A DNA stretch of 64,000 nucleotides from Carposina sasakii (lineage: Eukaryota > Arthropoda > Insecta > Lepidoptera > Carposinidae): positions 4,030,001 through 4,094,000 of the forward strand of contig CP053157.1 in NCBI GenBank assembly GCA_014607495.2, given 5' to 3'. The notes under the pieces are model-generated. The model was not told the origin of the DNA. It made no database searches and was given only the letters and a program-made list of their open reading frames with translations. A program made the translations under genes and the position numbers. Of this stretch, positions 20,901 to 34,285 are shown one piece after another; within the stretch, counting starts at the first letter, position 1, and each line of letters starts with the position of its first letter.

Positions 20901-23900
20901 CAGTTATGATCATTTGAGTAAGTTCTATTCTGAATATAACAGTATATTTGAAAAGCCTGACTTGTTCAACTATCGTAATTTAATACTGAGAACTATGACC
21001 AACTGCATTCCGGTATGTGAAGCTAGAAATCGAGATGTTGTTGTGTTGTTCTTAAACTTTATTGAAACTGAATATAAGAGAGATCAAAATGCTAATGCTC
21101 TAAAAATAGATGTTCAAACAAGGAATAACAACATAGAGGTTGATAATGTAACTACAGTTGAAAATGATACTGTAATGGAAATTAATCCAGAAAATGAAGA
21201 AACAGCCGAAATCCTAGATGATGATAAAGAAGAGACTGTTTCTGGCAAAATTGTGTTCAAGACACTAATAAATATTATGCAGGTGTTATCACATTTTAAA
21301 AACCTACGATCTGTTCACAAAGAGCCAGTATTTTGGGAAATTTATATGGAGTTCTTGAAACACAAAAATCCTGGATTACAAAAGTATGCTTTAGACTGTG
21401 TCCTAAGTTATAAAAACAAAAGTGTTTTACCTTACAAAGATAATTTACACAATTTGGTTGACGAAAAGAAATTTAAAGATGAACTCACTCTTTTTAAAAT
21501 AACTGAGGATTCAGAAACTATACATAAAGAAGACAGAGAACATGTAATCCCTATTGTGTTGAGAATACTTTACGGAAAAATGACATCAAAACTAGATAAA
21601 AAAGGTGGAGGTCAAGCCAGACGTTCTTTGGTGATGAGATACTTGGCAGGTTGCAATGAGAATGAATTGAAAGTATTTATTGAGATGGCGTTTTCTCATT
21701 TCAAGAACTTCATGTCTGTTGAACCAAGAAACATATTAGAGGATATTGTATCTAATTTGAACTTAAAATCCGTGACATCACCAAGCAAACTCCACAGCAC
21801 ACTGAATTTATTTGACGTCGTAAGAGAGTATTTTGGGGGTTACATGAAAGATGAGGTACTGTCTGGGTTTCTTAAAATCTTTTATGCTGTAACGTCAACT
21901 CTTGCTGGTATTCTTGCCCAAGGTGACAAAGTCCATGTTGGTTATGTGAAAGTAATGAAAAATCTGCGAATCATAGCTTTGAATACATTAAGGAAGTTGT
22001 TCCATCAATTTGATAAGCACTCTTGGAGCCAAGATGAATTGTATGTTTTGTTTGAAACTTTAGTATGGCCGTTGCTTCCTAAGCTTCACATAGAAGGGAT
22101 TCACAGCCCAACAGCGTTATTGAAATTATTTAACACATGGTGCCTTAACCCTGCTTTATACCAATTGTTAGTAACATATTCAGAAAAAGATCAAGGTTTG
22201 AGTCCCATACCTGAAATATTTAAATTACTGTTGGCTCCGAAAACTAGTCCGGTAGTAGTTAATATGATTCTGGACATGGTTGAGAAATTATTAACATTAA
22301 CCATAGATGAAGAAGACAAGGAAGCAAGGATTGTGCAATCATTTAATTCCTTGAAGGTTGGATTTGGAAATAAGGATATAAACTACGGAAGTAAAATTCT
22401 GATTCCTCACATACCTAACATGTTGGAAGTCATGAAAAGACGTATTGCCAATTCAGCTAAATCTAATACTGTTAACAAGAGAGATCTATTAATTCTGTCG
22501 AGAGTAACCGAGTTAGTTAATACGCCAGAACTTTGCGACGAACTGCTTAACATACTTCTGCCTATTTTAGTTAAGAAAGTATGTATGAACATGGCAGAAG
22601 AAAATATGGAACATGCAGTAAATACCATAATAAATCTTCTTGGACACAGTACAAATGCCCAATCGTACATAAAAAGTATAGGAGTACTGTTCAACAAAGT
22701 AACTCCAGTTGATGTCAGAAAATTACTTTTAAAACTGCTTTTGTCTATTGCTGAAAGTTCCAAAAGTAATAAAGACGCCTTAATTAGAACTGCGAATGTA
22801 ATTACGGAAATGAATGCTTTTAATAAGAGATGGATAGATCAACCAGACTTCGATAGAAGATTGGATGCCTACAAACTAGTTTATCAGTTATCAGAAAGCG
22901 GCGATATTGATGTTGATCTTGCAACTTTGATAGTTAATAATTGCTTTTATTTCCTTCGCACTGAAAAGGACATTGGGCTACGCGATAGTGCGGGATTATG
23001 CCTGAAAAGAATATTGCCGAAACTGCTCATGAAATTCCGATCCACAAATGAAGGCCTATTCTTCATTAGAGATACCGTGTTGGCCCTTATTTCGACCGGT
23101 ATCAGAGATAAGAATGAACTATTAAGAAACGAATGCATTAGTTTACTCGGAGAACTTGTTAGGGAAAGTCCAGATGCAGATGTAGTTCTTTCCGATTTGG
23201 CTCCTTTAATCAACAAGGAAGACGCTGAGGTTGACTTCTTCGAAAATATGGGTCATTTGCAAATGCATAGACGAGTGAGAGCACTGTTAAAGTTCTGTAA
23301 AACAGCTAAGAAAATGGTCAAATGTCCGGCTCCTAGAACATTGACGAATTTCATATTACCATTGGCTACAATGTACATCTGTGATGACAAATATTCGGAT
23401 AAGAATACTCTCATTGACGCATGTATAGAAGTAATTTCAACATGCTGCAGATTGCTACCATGGTATCATTACGAAGTTATTCTCAAGTTGTATTTGAATA
23501 AACTGCACCATACTACAGAGCATCAGAAGCAGTTAACACGGATTTTAGTTGGTATCATAGATTCTTTCCACTTTGATTTTTCTAAGGCTAAAGACATAGA
23601 ACTACCCAGAGCATTGGTCAATAATATGAATCTGACACACGCTCCTAAACGAAAACCAAAGAAAGGTGAAGTTGATTTAGATAAGGGTAATGAAAATGAA
23701 GAACAGGGGAAGGAGAAAATAGAAGAGCCAGTAGAAGTAATTGAAGATATAGAATCAGAACTAAAAGTAGCAGATGAAGAAGCAGCTAAAGATGAACAAA
23801 TCAAAGAACTGGCAAATACGCCAGCCTTTGAAAGAATTACGCTTGTATCTCCTTCTATAGCAAAACGGATTATAAAGTCATTATCTTCTGGATTGCTACC

Positions 23901-26900
23901 ACAGTTAAATCGGTAAGTAGGTAAATTGCAACGCAATACCGTAATTATACTCTTATTAGAAACTTGTTGATCTACAAAAGAATTTATTTTGCATTATCAA
24001 CTAAGTCCTGCATAAGGCGTATTACTCTATTAATGAATTTTTACTTGATAAAAGTATGTGACATAATTTTAACAATGTAATTAATTTCCGACATTTTATT
24101 TTAATATGAATGACATTTGATAATTTGTAGACGTAGTGTTTAGAAATAGGTATGCCAATTTGGATTTCTGATTTTTGTGTAATATTTATCTGTTATCGAC
24201 TTTTACAATTAATTTGACATTTGTTAGTTACAATTTTGCATGCCGTAAATGGCAAAATAAAAGAACTTCTGTACTCTGTAACATCATCTTACCTTATTTT
24301 GTACAAATAAAATAAAATAAATAAATAAGTAATTAATATGTTTAACATAGAGGCGATAGAAGCTAGCTACTTGTATCTATTCAATTTAAATATGTCATAA
24401 TTATTTTCAATTTATCAATTTTTTTCAGTGCCATAGGTAAGATAACCGAGCACGAAGAATCGCACAAACTAAACCGCCGTCGCATGGGGTTAGAGAGACA
24501 GGAAGAGGACATGCTTCGAGTCCCGATCGCATTAGCTCTGGTCAAATTATTGCAACGACTGCCTGGTGATGTGCTGTCTTACCAGTTACCTGGGTAAGTA
24601 TTGCTTTATAATTAGTTGAGAACAAAGTTTTTATTTCTTTGGTTTAGTGTAGTTGATACTGGTTTCCTACTTAAACTGGACCCACATAGAATTTTTGTTA
24701 AATAAAGTGTACTTACCTATTTTAAGTGATTCTGTGTAAGTCTGAAGAAAACTTTGTGTAAACTGATCCCAAATTCATCCATAAAATTATGCATTATAAA
24801 ACTAGGATCATTGCGGATTGATAAATGTTTTATTAATGCAATGACTGTAGGTATAAAAAAATTAAACCGAGACGCAAAAAACCCGACCCTTTGTGTGAAT
24901 CTGTCTGGTCCTAGACGTGTGGGGAGAAAAACTGATTGAGATTTTAATTTACAAACTTATATTTATGTACTGTGTTAAGCTGTAAATAAAGAAAATCAGT
25001 TTTTGGGGGTCAAATAAATGATTGGTAAAGTAAGTGTAATTTATATTATGTTACAGAATAATAATAAAACTATGCTCATTCCTAAAGTCGCCATTAAAAC
25101 AAGTCAGAATAGCAGCCAGGGACATAGTGAAAAAGATCATGCAAACTGTAGGCACATCTTACATAGGAGTTTTACTCGAACACCTAACTATGTTGCTCAC
25201 TAGAGGCTTCCAAGTTCATGTATTAGTCGCTACGATCCATACAGTATTAGATGCACTCAAAACAGAGTTCAAATCTGGTGAACTAGATCAAAATCTGGAG
25301 TATATCTTAGATGTATGCACCAACGATTTGTTCGGAGTACTTTCAGAAGAAAAAGAAGTCGATAAGTTGCATTATAAAACGCCTGAAGCAAAACCTAGCA
25401 AGAAAAGTTACGTAACCCTTATGATTGTGTCCCAAAACATAACAGAGAACTGTCTGATAAATCTTCTTTTACCATTCAAAGAGGTATTACAAAAACACCA
25501 TTCAAAGAAAACAGTATTGAAGGTGCAAGAAGCGTTAATGCATATAACTAGTGGGTTGGTGACAAACAAATTTATAGATACCGAATCTTTGTTCGTTTTT
25601 CTACATGGCGTAGCATCTGAGAGTATACCCGAAATGGTGATAGGTATACCAAAGAGGGAGATCACTGAAAAGCAAAGGGAACAAATGTTGAGAGCTAAGC
25701 CGGACTGTTTTATAGTTCCCGTGGCGCCTAAACGTAATAGGGAAGCGCAAACGACGCATGTTAAAACTTCCACTAAAGCCAATGCCCATGTTTTAGTAGA
25801 ATTCAGTTTAAATATTCTCTACGTTATACTGAAAAGAGAGAAAGTGCCACGGGAAGAGTGCAAAGCGTTTGTTGATCCATTAATACCTATAATAGTTGAT
25901 GCGTTAAAAAGCGACCACATCAAAGTAGCTACAGTCGCTATGAAGTGTATATCAACTTTGTGGACGATCAGAATAGTTACACCGACGTTAGAAGAAAACG
26001 TTAAAGATATAGTAAAAACGATATTCTTGATGCTTCACAAGTTCGCGACGTTCGAGATAAGCAAGCAGAATGATAACTATCATCTAGTCAGGAATGCTTT
26101 TAAGGTTGGTTCGGTTCTTTATGATATTGAATTGTATCAGGCGTCACTATTCGGAAGTTCAAATCTCTATTGAGGGATCGCCCACCACCTTTATGATATC
26201 CTAATTACTTCAATTTATATGTTAATATTACGTTACAGATGTTTTTGTTCAACTTTATGACATTGTAGCTTTTTAGTTAGTCCCCATCGGTAAGGATTTA
26301 TAATATCCCGAGTAACGTAAATCTCACAATTCCCAAAAAATTAATGATAATGATCAGTGAGAAGTTGGTAGCTTATCACCCGAAACCTTTAGTCGTCTCT
26401 TACGATTGCTAATTAAAGTGGTACATAATTAATTTGGTGCTGGCTAAAGCAGACTATAGTCTGCGGAAGTTTTAAACGTTATTTTTTTACAGGCTGTTAC
26501 AGTACTTATTCGCAATGTGAAATACTATACGCTAGAAGAAGAACAGCTAAAGATACTGCTTCTTTATGCTGAAGAAGATTGTCAGAATGACGATAAACAA
26601 GTAAACTCATTTAATCTCTTGAAAGCCATTTTAGAGGCAAAACTCGTGTCATCAGAACTACATGAAGTAATGGAGAAAATCTCTAGGATTTGTATTTTGA
26701 GCGAATCGGCGAGATCTCGGTAAGTAACTCTTTATTAATACCTATTTTTATGCGTAACTAGCCGACGCCCACTACTTCGTCGGTGGAAACTTTAAAATTC
26801 CAGTTTTTAAATATACTACGGTAATTTCGGTAAATACTTTCTTAGTTCCCTTGCATTCCCCAAGTAACATACGTCAGTCAATCAGTAAATCTCTCTTTAT

Positions 26901-29900
26901 GTTTTTTATATTGAGATGTATCAAAATTCTTACGTATACACCAGGGGTTCGCAAACTTTTTTCTCATAGACCCCTTTCAAAAGTTAACTGGCTCTGGTGG
27001 ACCCCCGACAGGCCAATATTATGTACGAATTCATTGTGGGTATTGTGGACCCCCATTTTTCACTTCAACGTAGACCCCCATTGAGTCTCCTGTGGGCTCC
27101 TAGGGATCCACCTGGACCACTTTGGGAACCACTAGTATACACACTGGTTGTGTTCTCAAAAACACGTTAGCCCTAAAGTATCCTTCAGTAGTAGAACTGA
27201 AAGATTGCGAATTCGCAAATGAGATTCTATAGCTAAGTTTAGTATAGCGAGGTCAGCCTAGCATGACCATGCATCATAGATATAGTATCGTACGATATCG
27301 TATCGTCTCAATACAAAATTCAACATGGCGGCTATATTTATCGTATTTCGACAAGCTAAATGTCGATAAATCGGTTTATCATATCGTGTTTCGCAGGTCA
27401 TGCTACTTGGGCTGATGTAAATGATGAGTGAGAAGTTGCTAGATCAGAGAACGCCCCTAAATACCTTAGTCGATTCTCACAACATGCACGGAAGGAAATG
27501 CAGCTGATGTATTCTAGTGAAGCTCCACTAGTATATTACTTACTAACCGACCCACCCCGGCATCGCACGGGTGCAATACTGATACTATACATATAAAACA
27601 TTCCTCTTGAATCACTATCTATTTTAAATAAAAAACAGCATTAATATCCGTTACGTAGTTTAAAAGATCTAAGCTACATAGGGACAGACAGACGGCAGGA
27701 ATGAACATTGTTTTATACTATGTTATTATGTCATACGTATTTTCCGTAGTGACGAGGCGCGCACGATATTCGTGAACTACCTAACCCATTACTCTCCGGG
27801 GAAGCGACTGGAGAAATACATTCAGTTCTTCGTGTCACAACTCAACTATGAACTGCAACACGGAAGGGAGTCTTCGTTAAAGTTTCTAGAGATGATTGTG
27901 AGCAAGTTGAATGTGGTAAGTACCTAATTTATTCCACCAGCAGATTACCCTGTGTACAACCTTTTTACCCGACTGCGCCAGAATGTTGATGAATCTATGT
28001 TTACCCCACATACAAGGGCGTCGCCAAGGGGGGGCAGGGAGGGGCAGCTGCCCCCCCTAGAGATTCTAAAAAAGTTGCCAAATATAATACAACCAAAGTC
28101 CTAAGTCTTTGAGTTGATTTGCTTGAAGTTCAAGCCTTGAACAATCATTCCCGTACGTCGAAAATAGAATTCAAACTCCTTTTTATTTAATTTTTCTAAT
28201 AAATGTTATTATAACTCATTTACAAGTTTTTTATTGCATAGTCAAGAGCTCGTGCTCGTGTAGCTTTACACATTAGACTCTGTACTGTCACAGAATATAT
28301 ATGTATAGTACTAAGTACTAAGATACTGTTGTTATTACAATCGCTGTAGATGTAAGGCTCGTAGTAAAAGTGAAAAGTTTCATGTGCTGTCGACTTTACC
28401 TACAATTCATACCTACTTTTCTCATTCATAGAGAATGAGAAAAGTATGAATTGTAGTAGGTAAAGTCAACTTGCCCCCCCCTGCGCCATCGGCTGGCGAC
28501 GCCCTTGCCCACATATATCGTACAAAGCTGTGCTGCGCGCATTATAGGTTTTATATTATGCAATACCTGTTGGCGTTCAGTTGGTAGTGACCCTGTTTGT
28601 CATGCCAAGGGTCCTGTATTCGAATCCCGGCAGGAGTAAATATTGATATGATGGTTATCGATGTTTGTTTTCGAATCATGGATTTTTCTATAAATCTACG
28701 GCCTTAAACACAAGACCTTAGGGATCTTACTATGGGACAGATTCAGATTCATTTAGTGCATGTCACAGATTAAATAGATTTTACATAAATATAGTAGGTA
28801 CATGTGACGCCCTGTAAGGGACTAGATTAAGGTCTTGTAAAGTTTATGAAACATACTTACTGATAATCAAAATTTCAGGCGCAAGTAACAAAACAAGGTG
28901 ACTACCTCCTTCTATCACTAGGCGCGTGTATGATGAACGACATATCGCCGGATTGTCGCGCCGCCGCCGCACTAGTTATAGAGAGTATGCTGAAAAAACT
29001 GCCGCTTGCTGAAAGAAACAAACTGTTTCAACTGGTCGACACTTTCTTTCAGTATAATCAGGTTAGATTTACCTTATAATTTACTTGTTGACTCGCACTT
29101 CAGTCACGTTTAAACATTGAAAAATAACTTTTTTGTCAAAATCATCATCATCATCATCAACCTATTGCAGTCCACTGCTGGACGTAGGCCTCCCCCAGGG
29201 CACGCCACATGACTGCCATGGGGGGGTATTTGCCCATAGTCACCACGCTGGGCAGGCGAGTTGGTGACCGCAGTTTGTATTTTGGACTATGTTGTCAACA
29301 CGGGATGCGCTGCTGCCCACCTCCCGGAAACCATTAATCGCCTCGTACGATACCCACGGGCAGACATGGGGTGGTACGAATAATAATCAAATACTTTGAT
29401 TATGAAATAGGATTAGAAAAACCCTTGGCTGATGCGGGCTTCACTAGAATACATCAGCTGCATCTCCTTCTTTGCATATCATAAGATAAGAGTCAACTGA
29501 GGAACTCAGGGGAATTCTTTCAAGCAATGAGCTAACTACTTGTCACTACTCTTTCACATCTGACTCCGCTGTGCTTAACAGCTGTACGATCTCCTTTATG
29601 ATCCTACAGTTCTGGGCACTCCATTGAGGGAACACATCCATGTATGAAGGTAGTTTATTTCGATTAGAATCTTTCAGACTTCGTTACGAAAGCAGATTTT
29701 ATATTAGCATATTTATAAAATTATTAATAAAGAAAATGGAAAAAATTCTTCACCCGAGTGGGAATCGAACATATTAGCATATTTAGCCTATATTTTGTTT
29801 ACTAAGTTATTTCTTCGATATTTTAGCCAGTACACCTAGAGTTGGCCGCACAACTAAGCATACGTTTCGTGAACGCCGAAGAAGACGACTTCAAAACACG

Positions 29901-32157
29901 CCTCACCACTATCCTACCTATAATCAGCAGCAGAATGTTACTACTCAGTAACGACTTCTCCGAAGGCAGATTTGTCAAGCTAAAGCTAGAGCAGAACGAC
30001 GATATTACAGACGAAGAGAGACAGAAAGAGAAAGATCATAGTCTAATACAGATACTTAATTTAATGGATAGAATAACAGATGTGTGTTCGACCAGTTTGA
30101 AGAATAAGATGTATGAATCGGAATACGATGAAATAGCCCAGCAGAGTCAAGCGTTGCTAGCTTATCCCCACGCTTGGGTTAGGTTACGAGCTGCTAAAAT
30201 ATTGGGGAAAATACTAACGGCCATAGACATTGAAGACTTGGATAAGGTTTTAAGAAAAGAGGTTGCGAGCGAAAGAGGTTTTCTCTACTACGACACGGAG
30301 GAGGCGTTGAGGAGTCTTGTGTTGGATTTGTGTGCGCAGTACATACCTAATGTAGCCAAAGATATGGCTGATCAAGTAAGTGATAGCATAGTCTTATAAT
30401 TCACACCATTTTATTACAAAATAATTTAAAAATTAAATACACACAGCTAAACATTGTCTTAATGGAGGCCACCATTTTTCAATCACTAGGTGGCGCCATT
30501 GTAGTGGTAGGTTTTTAAATATAGTTGTCAAAGTTTGTTTAGTTACCCACACATTTCCAAGCCATCACTAGCCGGTACTAAAGTACCAAAGAAACATCAT
30601 TAAAAGAAACGTCCGAACTTCAATCCTTTCTATGTTCTCTGTATTTGTTGAAGTGGAGACATTTTAATGGAGTCTTACGGTGTTGCCAGACCAATCGACC
30701 GATAGTCGATCGATCGACGGCATCGTTAGAATAGATTAGTCGATGTAGGTCGATTGTTTCTAGCAGACCGATTTCTATGGATCGATCGTCGATTATTAGT
30801 GGACATCATCACTCGCAGGGTTGATCGATCAACGTCGACCGACCGATCAATGATCGATCAATTGGTGTGGTAACACCGTAACCTATACTATACTACTTAC
30901 TGACTTTACTATACATACTTGATATAATCCAGGTGACCGCAGTACTCTTCCACATAGTGAAACTAGTGCATTCGCTGCCAAGCTTCAAGATGCCCAACGT
31001 GATAGACCCCGACAGCGAAGACAAGGACGGCGCTGGAAGGGTCAACCTTCGCTGGATCTTGTTCAAGTTGAGGAAAGCTGTCAATGCTGAGGTGGCGAGG
31101 GCACCTACTTGTTTGAATATTGTAAGTTCATTAACTAAAACTTTATATACATAAACTCACGTCTATCTGCCACTGGCTTAATCAAAAACTAAATATGGTA
31201 CTTCACATTATGTTTTTCTATAAGTTTTAATACTTTATAATCGCTTGTTAGGTCCTCCGGGATTATCTATGCTATGTTCTAATTTTTCTGGTCGCCTCTG
31301 TTGATCCTGGCTTACAAGACTGGAGTTACATTGGCAAGAATGAGTGATGGGCCAATCTTGGTTAGGCAAAAACTAAATATTAAGTGGTCGTAAATGAGAT
31401 GATTTCGCTTTTCTAGCTTAAAACCATAGTTGATCTTTCTTTAGTAGTGCATATTATTTTTTCAGAGAACAGCAATATTCACCATGTGGATGCACATAAT
31501 AAGTTCGCTGGAAGGCGACGATCTAAACCGGACAATAGATGTGATTTTACCGCCGATAGTTCGCGAATTGTCCACCGGTGACGCGATGGCGCCAGCGTCT
31601 ATCGTGCGACAACTCGCGGGCCGACTGGGAAAGAAACTTAGAAGAAAAATTGGTGATATAGAGTATAGTAAACTCGCTGCAGCGGTGCAAACTAAGTTGA
31701 ATATAAGAAGGGCGGAAAGGAAAAAGGTTTGTATTTCCTGATCTATCATCCTACTATAATGGTAATTATTATTGGTATATGCAAAAATTTCAGATATTGT
31801 GATCATTCGCATTGGTAATAAAAAATCCATGATTTAGATACTTGATCTAATAATAGTGACAAAGCCTACACGATACTAAAGTTTTTGAATATTTAACAGC
31901 TTATTATCTACCTATGTATGACAATTTTATAGTGTAAAAAACCAGAATTTTAAAACAATAAATTAATTCCACAGGTGGTTCTACAAGAGAAAGTAAACAA
32001 TCCAGAAAAAGCAGCAAAAAGGAAGCTACAGCTAAAAGAGAAGAAGAAGCAGTCAAAGAAGATTAAACTGGAGATGTTGCACGGAAAGAGACCGCGCCCG
32101 AAGAAACGGAAAGCCGAGGATATCGATTTCGAAGATCAGCTGATAAATGACAGTTGA
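17959..32157 (+). CDS. UTP20: UTP20, small-subunit processome HEAT-repeat scaffold
   Basis: Very large nucleolar protein of the U3 snoRNP/SSU processome needed for 18S rRNA maturation. Fourteen exons: 17959-18003, 18125-18411, 18505-18838, 19118-20341, 20470-23912, 24429-24593, 25057-26104, 26493-26719, 27750-27915, 28879-29061, 29827-30375, 30933-31121, 31466-31726, 31975-32157. All are GT-AG and phase-consistent, giving 2767 aa, close to human UTP20 (2785). The N-terminus MKIKPVKHKTTNTFRF is family-typical, and conserved words include DFYPHFPKF, FAAESFAF, DFFENMGHLQMHRR and QLNYELQHGRESS. The body is alpha-helical HEAT-like repeats including the DRIM region. Two acidic low-complexity stretches (about 840-865 and 1720-1760) interrupt it, and the last 60 residues are Lys/Arg-rich with nuclear/nucleolar signals. 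No disruption seen. It runs convergently to the claudin-like gene. Confidence 0.98.
26942..27134. mobile_element. hAT-type MITE in UTP20 intron 8
   Basis: A 193-bp element. The left end CAGGGGTTCGCAAACTTTTT pairs with the right end, which reverse complemented reads TAGTGGTTCCCAAAGTGG. It is flanked by a perfect 8-bp duplication GTATACAC (26934-26941 and 27135-27142). The interior repeats gacccccattt-like blocks. No coding capacity. A similar left and right end pair occurs at 38085-38302. Confidence 0.9.
27546..27700 (+). mobile_element. Retroposon relic in UTP20 intron 8
   Basis: Begins ccgacccaccccggcatcgc and contains gggtgcaatactgatactat, then 'cttgaatcactatctatttt'. An inverted relative lies at 54548-54710 (gcacccgtgcaaagtagggg; agatagagtgattcaagagg). 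Non-coding SINE/LINE-tail type; family name uncertain. Confidence 0.6.
28013..28507. mobile_element. hAT-type MITE with internal hairpin in UTP20 intron 9
   Basis: The ends CAAGGGCGTCGCCA and TGGCGACGCCCTTG are exact inverted repeats. They are flanked by the 8-bp direct repeat CCCACATA (28005-28012, 28508-28515). C-runs and G-runs follow each end. Inside, 28392-28470 is a long near-perfect palindrome (actttacctacaattcatac pairing with gtatgaattgtagtaggtaa). No transposase frame. 495 bp. Confidence 0.9.
28560..28700 (+). mobile_element. tRNA-derived SINE in UTP20 intron 9
   Basis: Has pol III promoter-like boxes: an A-box-like ttcagttggtagtgacc near its start and a B-box-like gtattcgaatcccg about 40 nt later, followed by an AT-rich body. 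It does not fold into a complete tRNA cloverleaf, so it is a SINE head rather than a tRNA gene. Confidence 0.6.
29130..29385 (-). mobile_element. LINE 3'-UTR fragment in UTP20 intron 10
   Basis: An inverted copy of the 9030-9315 family. It starts (plus strand) with a run of atc repeats, i.e. a (GAT)n 3' tail of the element, then caacctattgcagtccactg, catagtcaccacgctgggca and gttgtcaacacggga, ending near gatacccacgggcagacatg. Confidence 0.75.
29418..29643 (+). repeat. Dispersed repeat (cttcactagaatacatcagc family)
   Basis: Key blocks are gatgcgggcttcactagaat, acatcagctgcatctccttc, agagtcaact and atctcctttatgatcctaca followed by gttctgggcactcca. Other copies or pieces are at 41808-41885, 51000-51180, 57872-57975 and 61990-62105 (plus), and at 26345-26440, 27408-27530, 37080-37140 and 49795-49880 (minus). 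Non-coding; class not determined. Confidence 0.65.
29690..29775 (-). mobile_element. SINE fragment with B-box-like sequence
   Basis: On the plus strand it reads taaagaaaatggaaaaaatt then 'cttcacccgagtgggaatcg'. This is the reverse complement of 46915-46985 (gggttcgattcccacccggg, then gaggaattttttccatttct). A shorter relative is at 60955-61030. Confidence 0.6.
30675..30881. mobile_element. Foldback MITE rich in CGATCGA, UTP20 intron 11
   Basis: The left end TTACGGTGTTGCCAGACCAA matches the reverse complement of the right end (TTACGGTGTTACCACACCAA). The interior is packed with cgatcgatcg-type palindromes and gtcga words. No clear flanking duplication longer than the terminal TTA/TAA. Non-coding. 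Confidence 0.75.
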
Positions 32158-32194
32158 GAGGTGCTTCTCATTTACTAGACGGTAGACAGTAGGT

Positions 32195-32345
32195 ATTATT
32201 TTTTTTATTTGCCAGTAATGAAAAATTGTATCAGAAGTTATTATTTCTGCGTTCAAAACGAATTAATGGCACAGAACTCTTTCTGAAATTGCCACAGTAC
32301 TATTATTTTATTTGCCTGTAATGAGAAATTGTATCTGAAGTTGCC
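32195..32345 (+). repeat. Short direct duplication in UTP20 3' UTR
   Basis: The block tatttgcc(a/t)gtaatgaa/g followed by aaattgtatc(a/t)gaagtt occurs at about 32205-32242 and 32309-32345, with similar T-rich flanks. This is a local 105-bp-period duplication just downstream of the UTP20 stop codon. Confidence 0.6.
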
Positions 32346-32571
32346 ATTATATAAAAAAATTACCTGTAATATTTTTCATTGCTGGGCAACGGTCTCGGCA
32401 AAGAGAAGGTGTAACTTACTCGCGTTATGCAGTTAAAACTTTCCATCAGCGTTGTGTTATACCGAAATCCCAAGGCGCATGTCAAATAATGTAACTGATT
32501 TGATATATTCAAGGAAGGAACTCTGTTGCAGTGCGTAACTTATCATACAGATCGGACTATGGCAACTTTAA

Positions 32572-32577
32572 AATAAA
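32572..32577 (+). terminator. Candidate UTP20 polyadenylation signal
   Basis: AATAAA about 415 nt after the stop codon, in AT-rich sequence. Another AATAAA lies near 32763. Either or both could be used; none is proven. Confidence 0.4.
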
Positions 32578-33359
32578 CTAGAATCGGCTTTTTAAATCGT
32601 GCTATTATGTCCAGGCGCCATATAAAACTGTTTTGGCCCCTTTGACACATTTATTTTGTTTGATATCCTTTAGTGTATGTACATAAATTATAATTTTTAC
32701 ACTTATATAAGTGAAATACTGTAAATATAATATGGTTGTTAATTTTATTTTTATAATTTACAAATAAAAGTACATACCTACTTAAAGAAATTTAAAATAT
32801 ATTTCATTGAAATAAAACAACAATCTATAAATAATATAATATTGCTTTATTAAGTACAAAAGAAGAAATAAGATATAATGAAATACCTAAATAAATCTTT
32901 AGAACAAACAACATTAGTTATAACTATGTAAATCAGCGCAATAAACATTTTTACATTATAACAACGCTTTTAAATGCATAAAATTATGATATTTAGTTTT
33001 ATTCATATATCAAGTATTATTAACGCAGTCAAATGCATGTATTTTAAAAAGTGTTGTGATTTTAACATACAACTCGATGGCATTTATTATTTTATTAGGA
33101 ATTAAATATATAAACGTGTGTGCCTTAAATCATGTAGGTACCTATTTCTAAACAGTAAATTTTCTCACAGCACCATGTCGTTTCAAACACACTCAAATGA
33201 GTAAAATCTATACGCAATTAATCTACAACTAGTTTACGAACATAACTATATTATGGCTCCGATGCATGCCTATCAAAGTACCGGGACTCTGTAGTCCCGT
33301 GAATTTTCGAAGTGAGACAGTTATTATTGTAAAGAAAAAAGCTATATGGGCACAATCCT

Positions 33360-33585
33360 GCTAATATTATAAACGCGAAAGTTTGTGAGGATGTATGTAT
33401 GTTTGTGGATCTTTCACGTAAACTACTGAATGGATTTTGATAAAACTTCACAATAATATAACTTACGTATCTGAATAACACATGGGCTGCAATTCATTAT
33501 CCCGGGAAAATATTTTTATCCCGGATAATTTCGACATTTTGTTTGTCTGCAGTCCACGCGGACGGAGTCACGGGCGTCCATTAGT
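33360..33585 (-). mobile_element. RTE-type LINE/SINE tail, inverted copy
   Basis: Reverse-complement relative of 8570-8797: taatattataaacgcgaaag on the plus strand, then cacgtaaactactgaatgga, ending gtccacgcggacggagtcac. Here the 5' part of the unit (the cgcgactccgtccgcgtgga head) is preserved. Confidence 0.75.
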
Positions 33586-34285
33586 TAATAATAATTTTGA
33601 TCTAAATATGGCCCATAATGTTATGGTTTTATTACGTCTAAAGTTAGGATACACTTTAAATCCCGTTAAGGAGGTCATTTGATAGTCACCATGTTTTAAG
33701 GACTTGGTGGCCCTGGGCGTTATAACTTTTGTGCATTTGATAGTATTTTTTAAAAACTAATCTAATACTAACTATCCATACAAATAAGGTGAAAGCGATT
33801 TTTTCAAACTTAGTCTCTACCTATGTTAAATCGACTGTTTTCTATTAATTTGTTTTCGTTACTAAGTTTATTTAAAACTTAACTTTTATACTAGGTATCT
33901 GGTACCGAGTTTAAACTCACATTACATATTTAACAGGCGTAAAGCTGCTTGTTAGATAAATGTACGTATAATTTCATAACATAGGCATTATACACAGCTC
34001 TTAACTAGCAAGATTTATAAAATTTGTAGTTTAAGCTATTCTACAGGGTGCAATAGAAAGGGTTGGTATGTCAAGCCAACTATAGTGTAAACTTGTCCGC
34101 AAAAGGGGTACAAAATCACATAATTAATCTTTTGCGAAGTTCTCTGCGTTCACTGTAGTGTTTTGTGTACAATAAAGAATGAGTTTAATTTTCCGATTAG
34201 TACGAAGAAATCCTAAACAATCTTGAAAAATAAATATGAAATTCGATTCTCAAATTGTTTGGTTAGGTTCTTTATTGTGGGCTAT

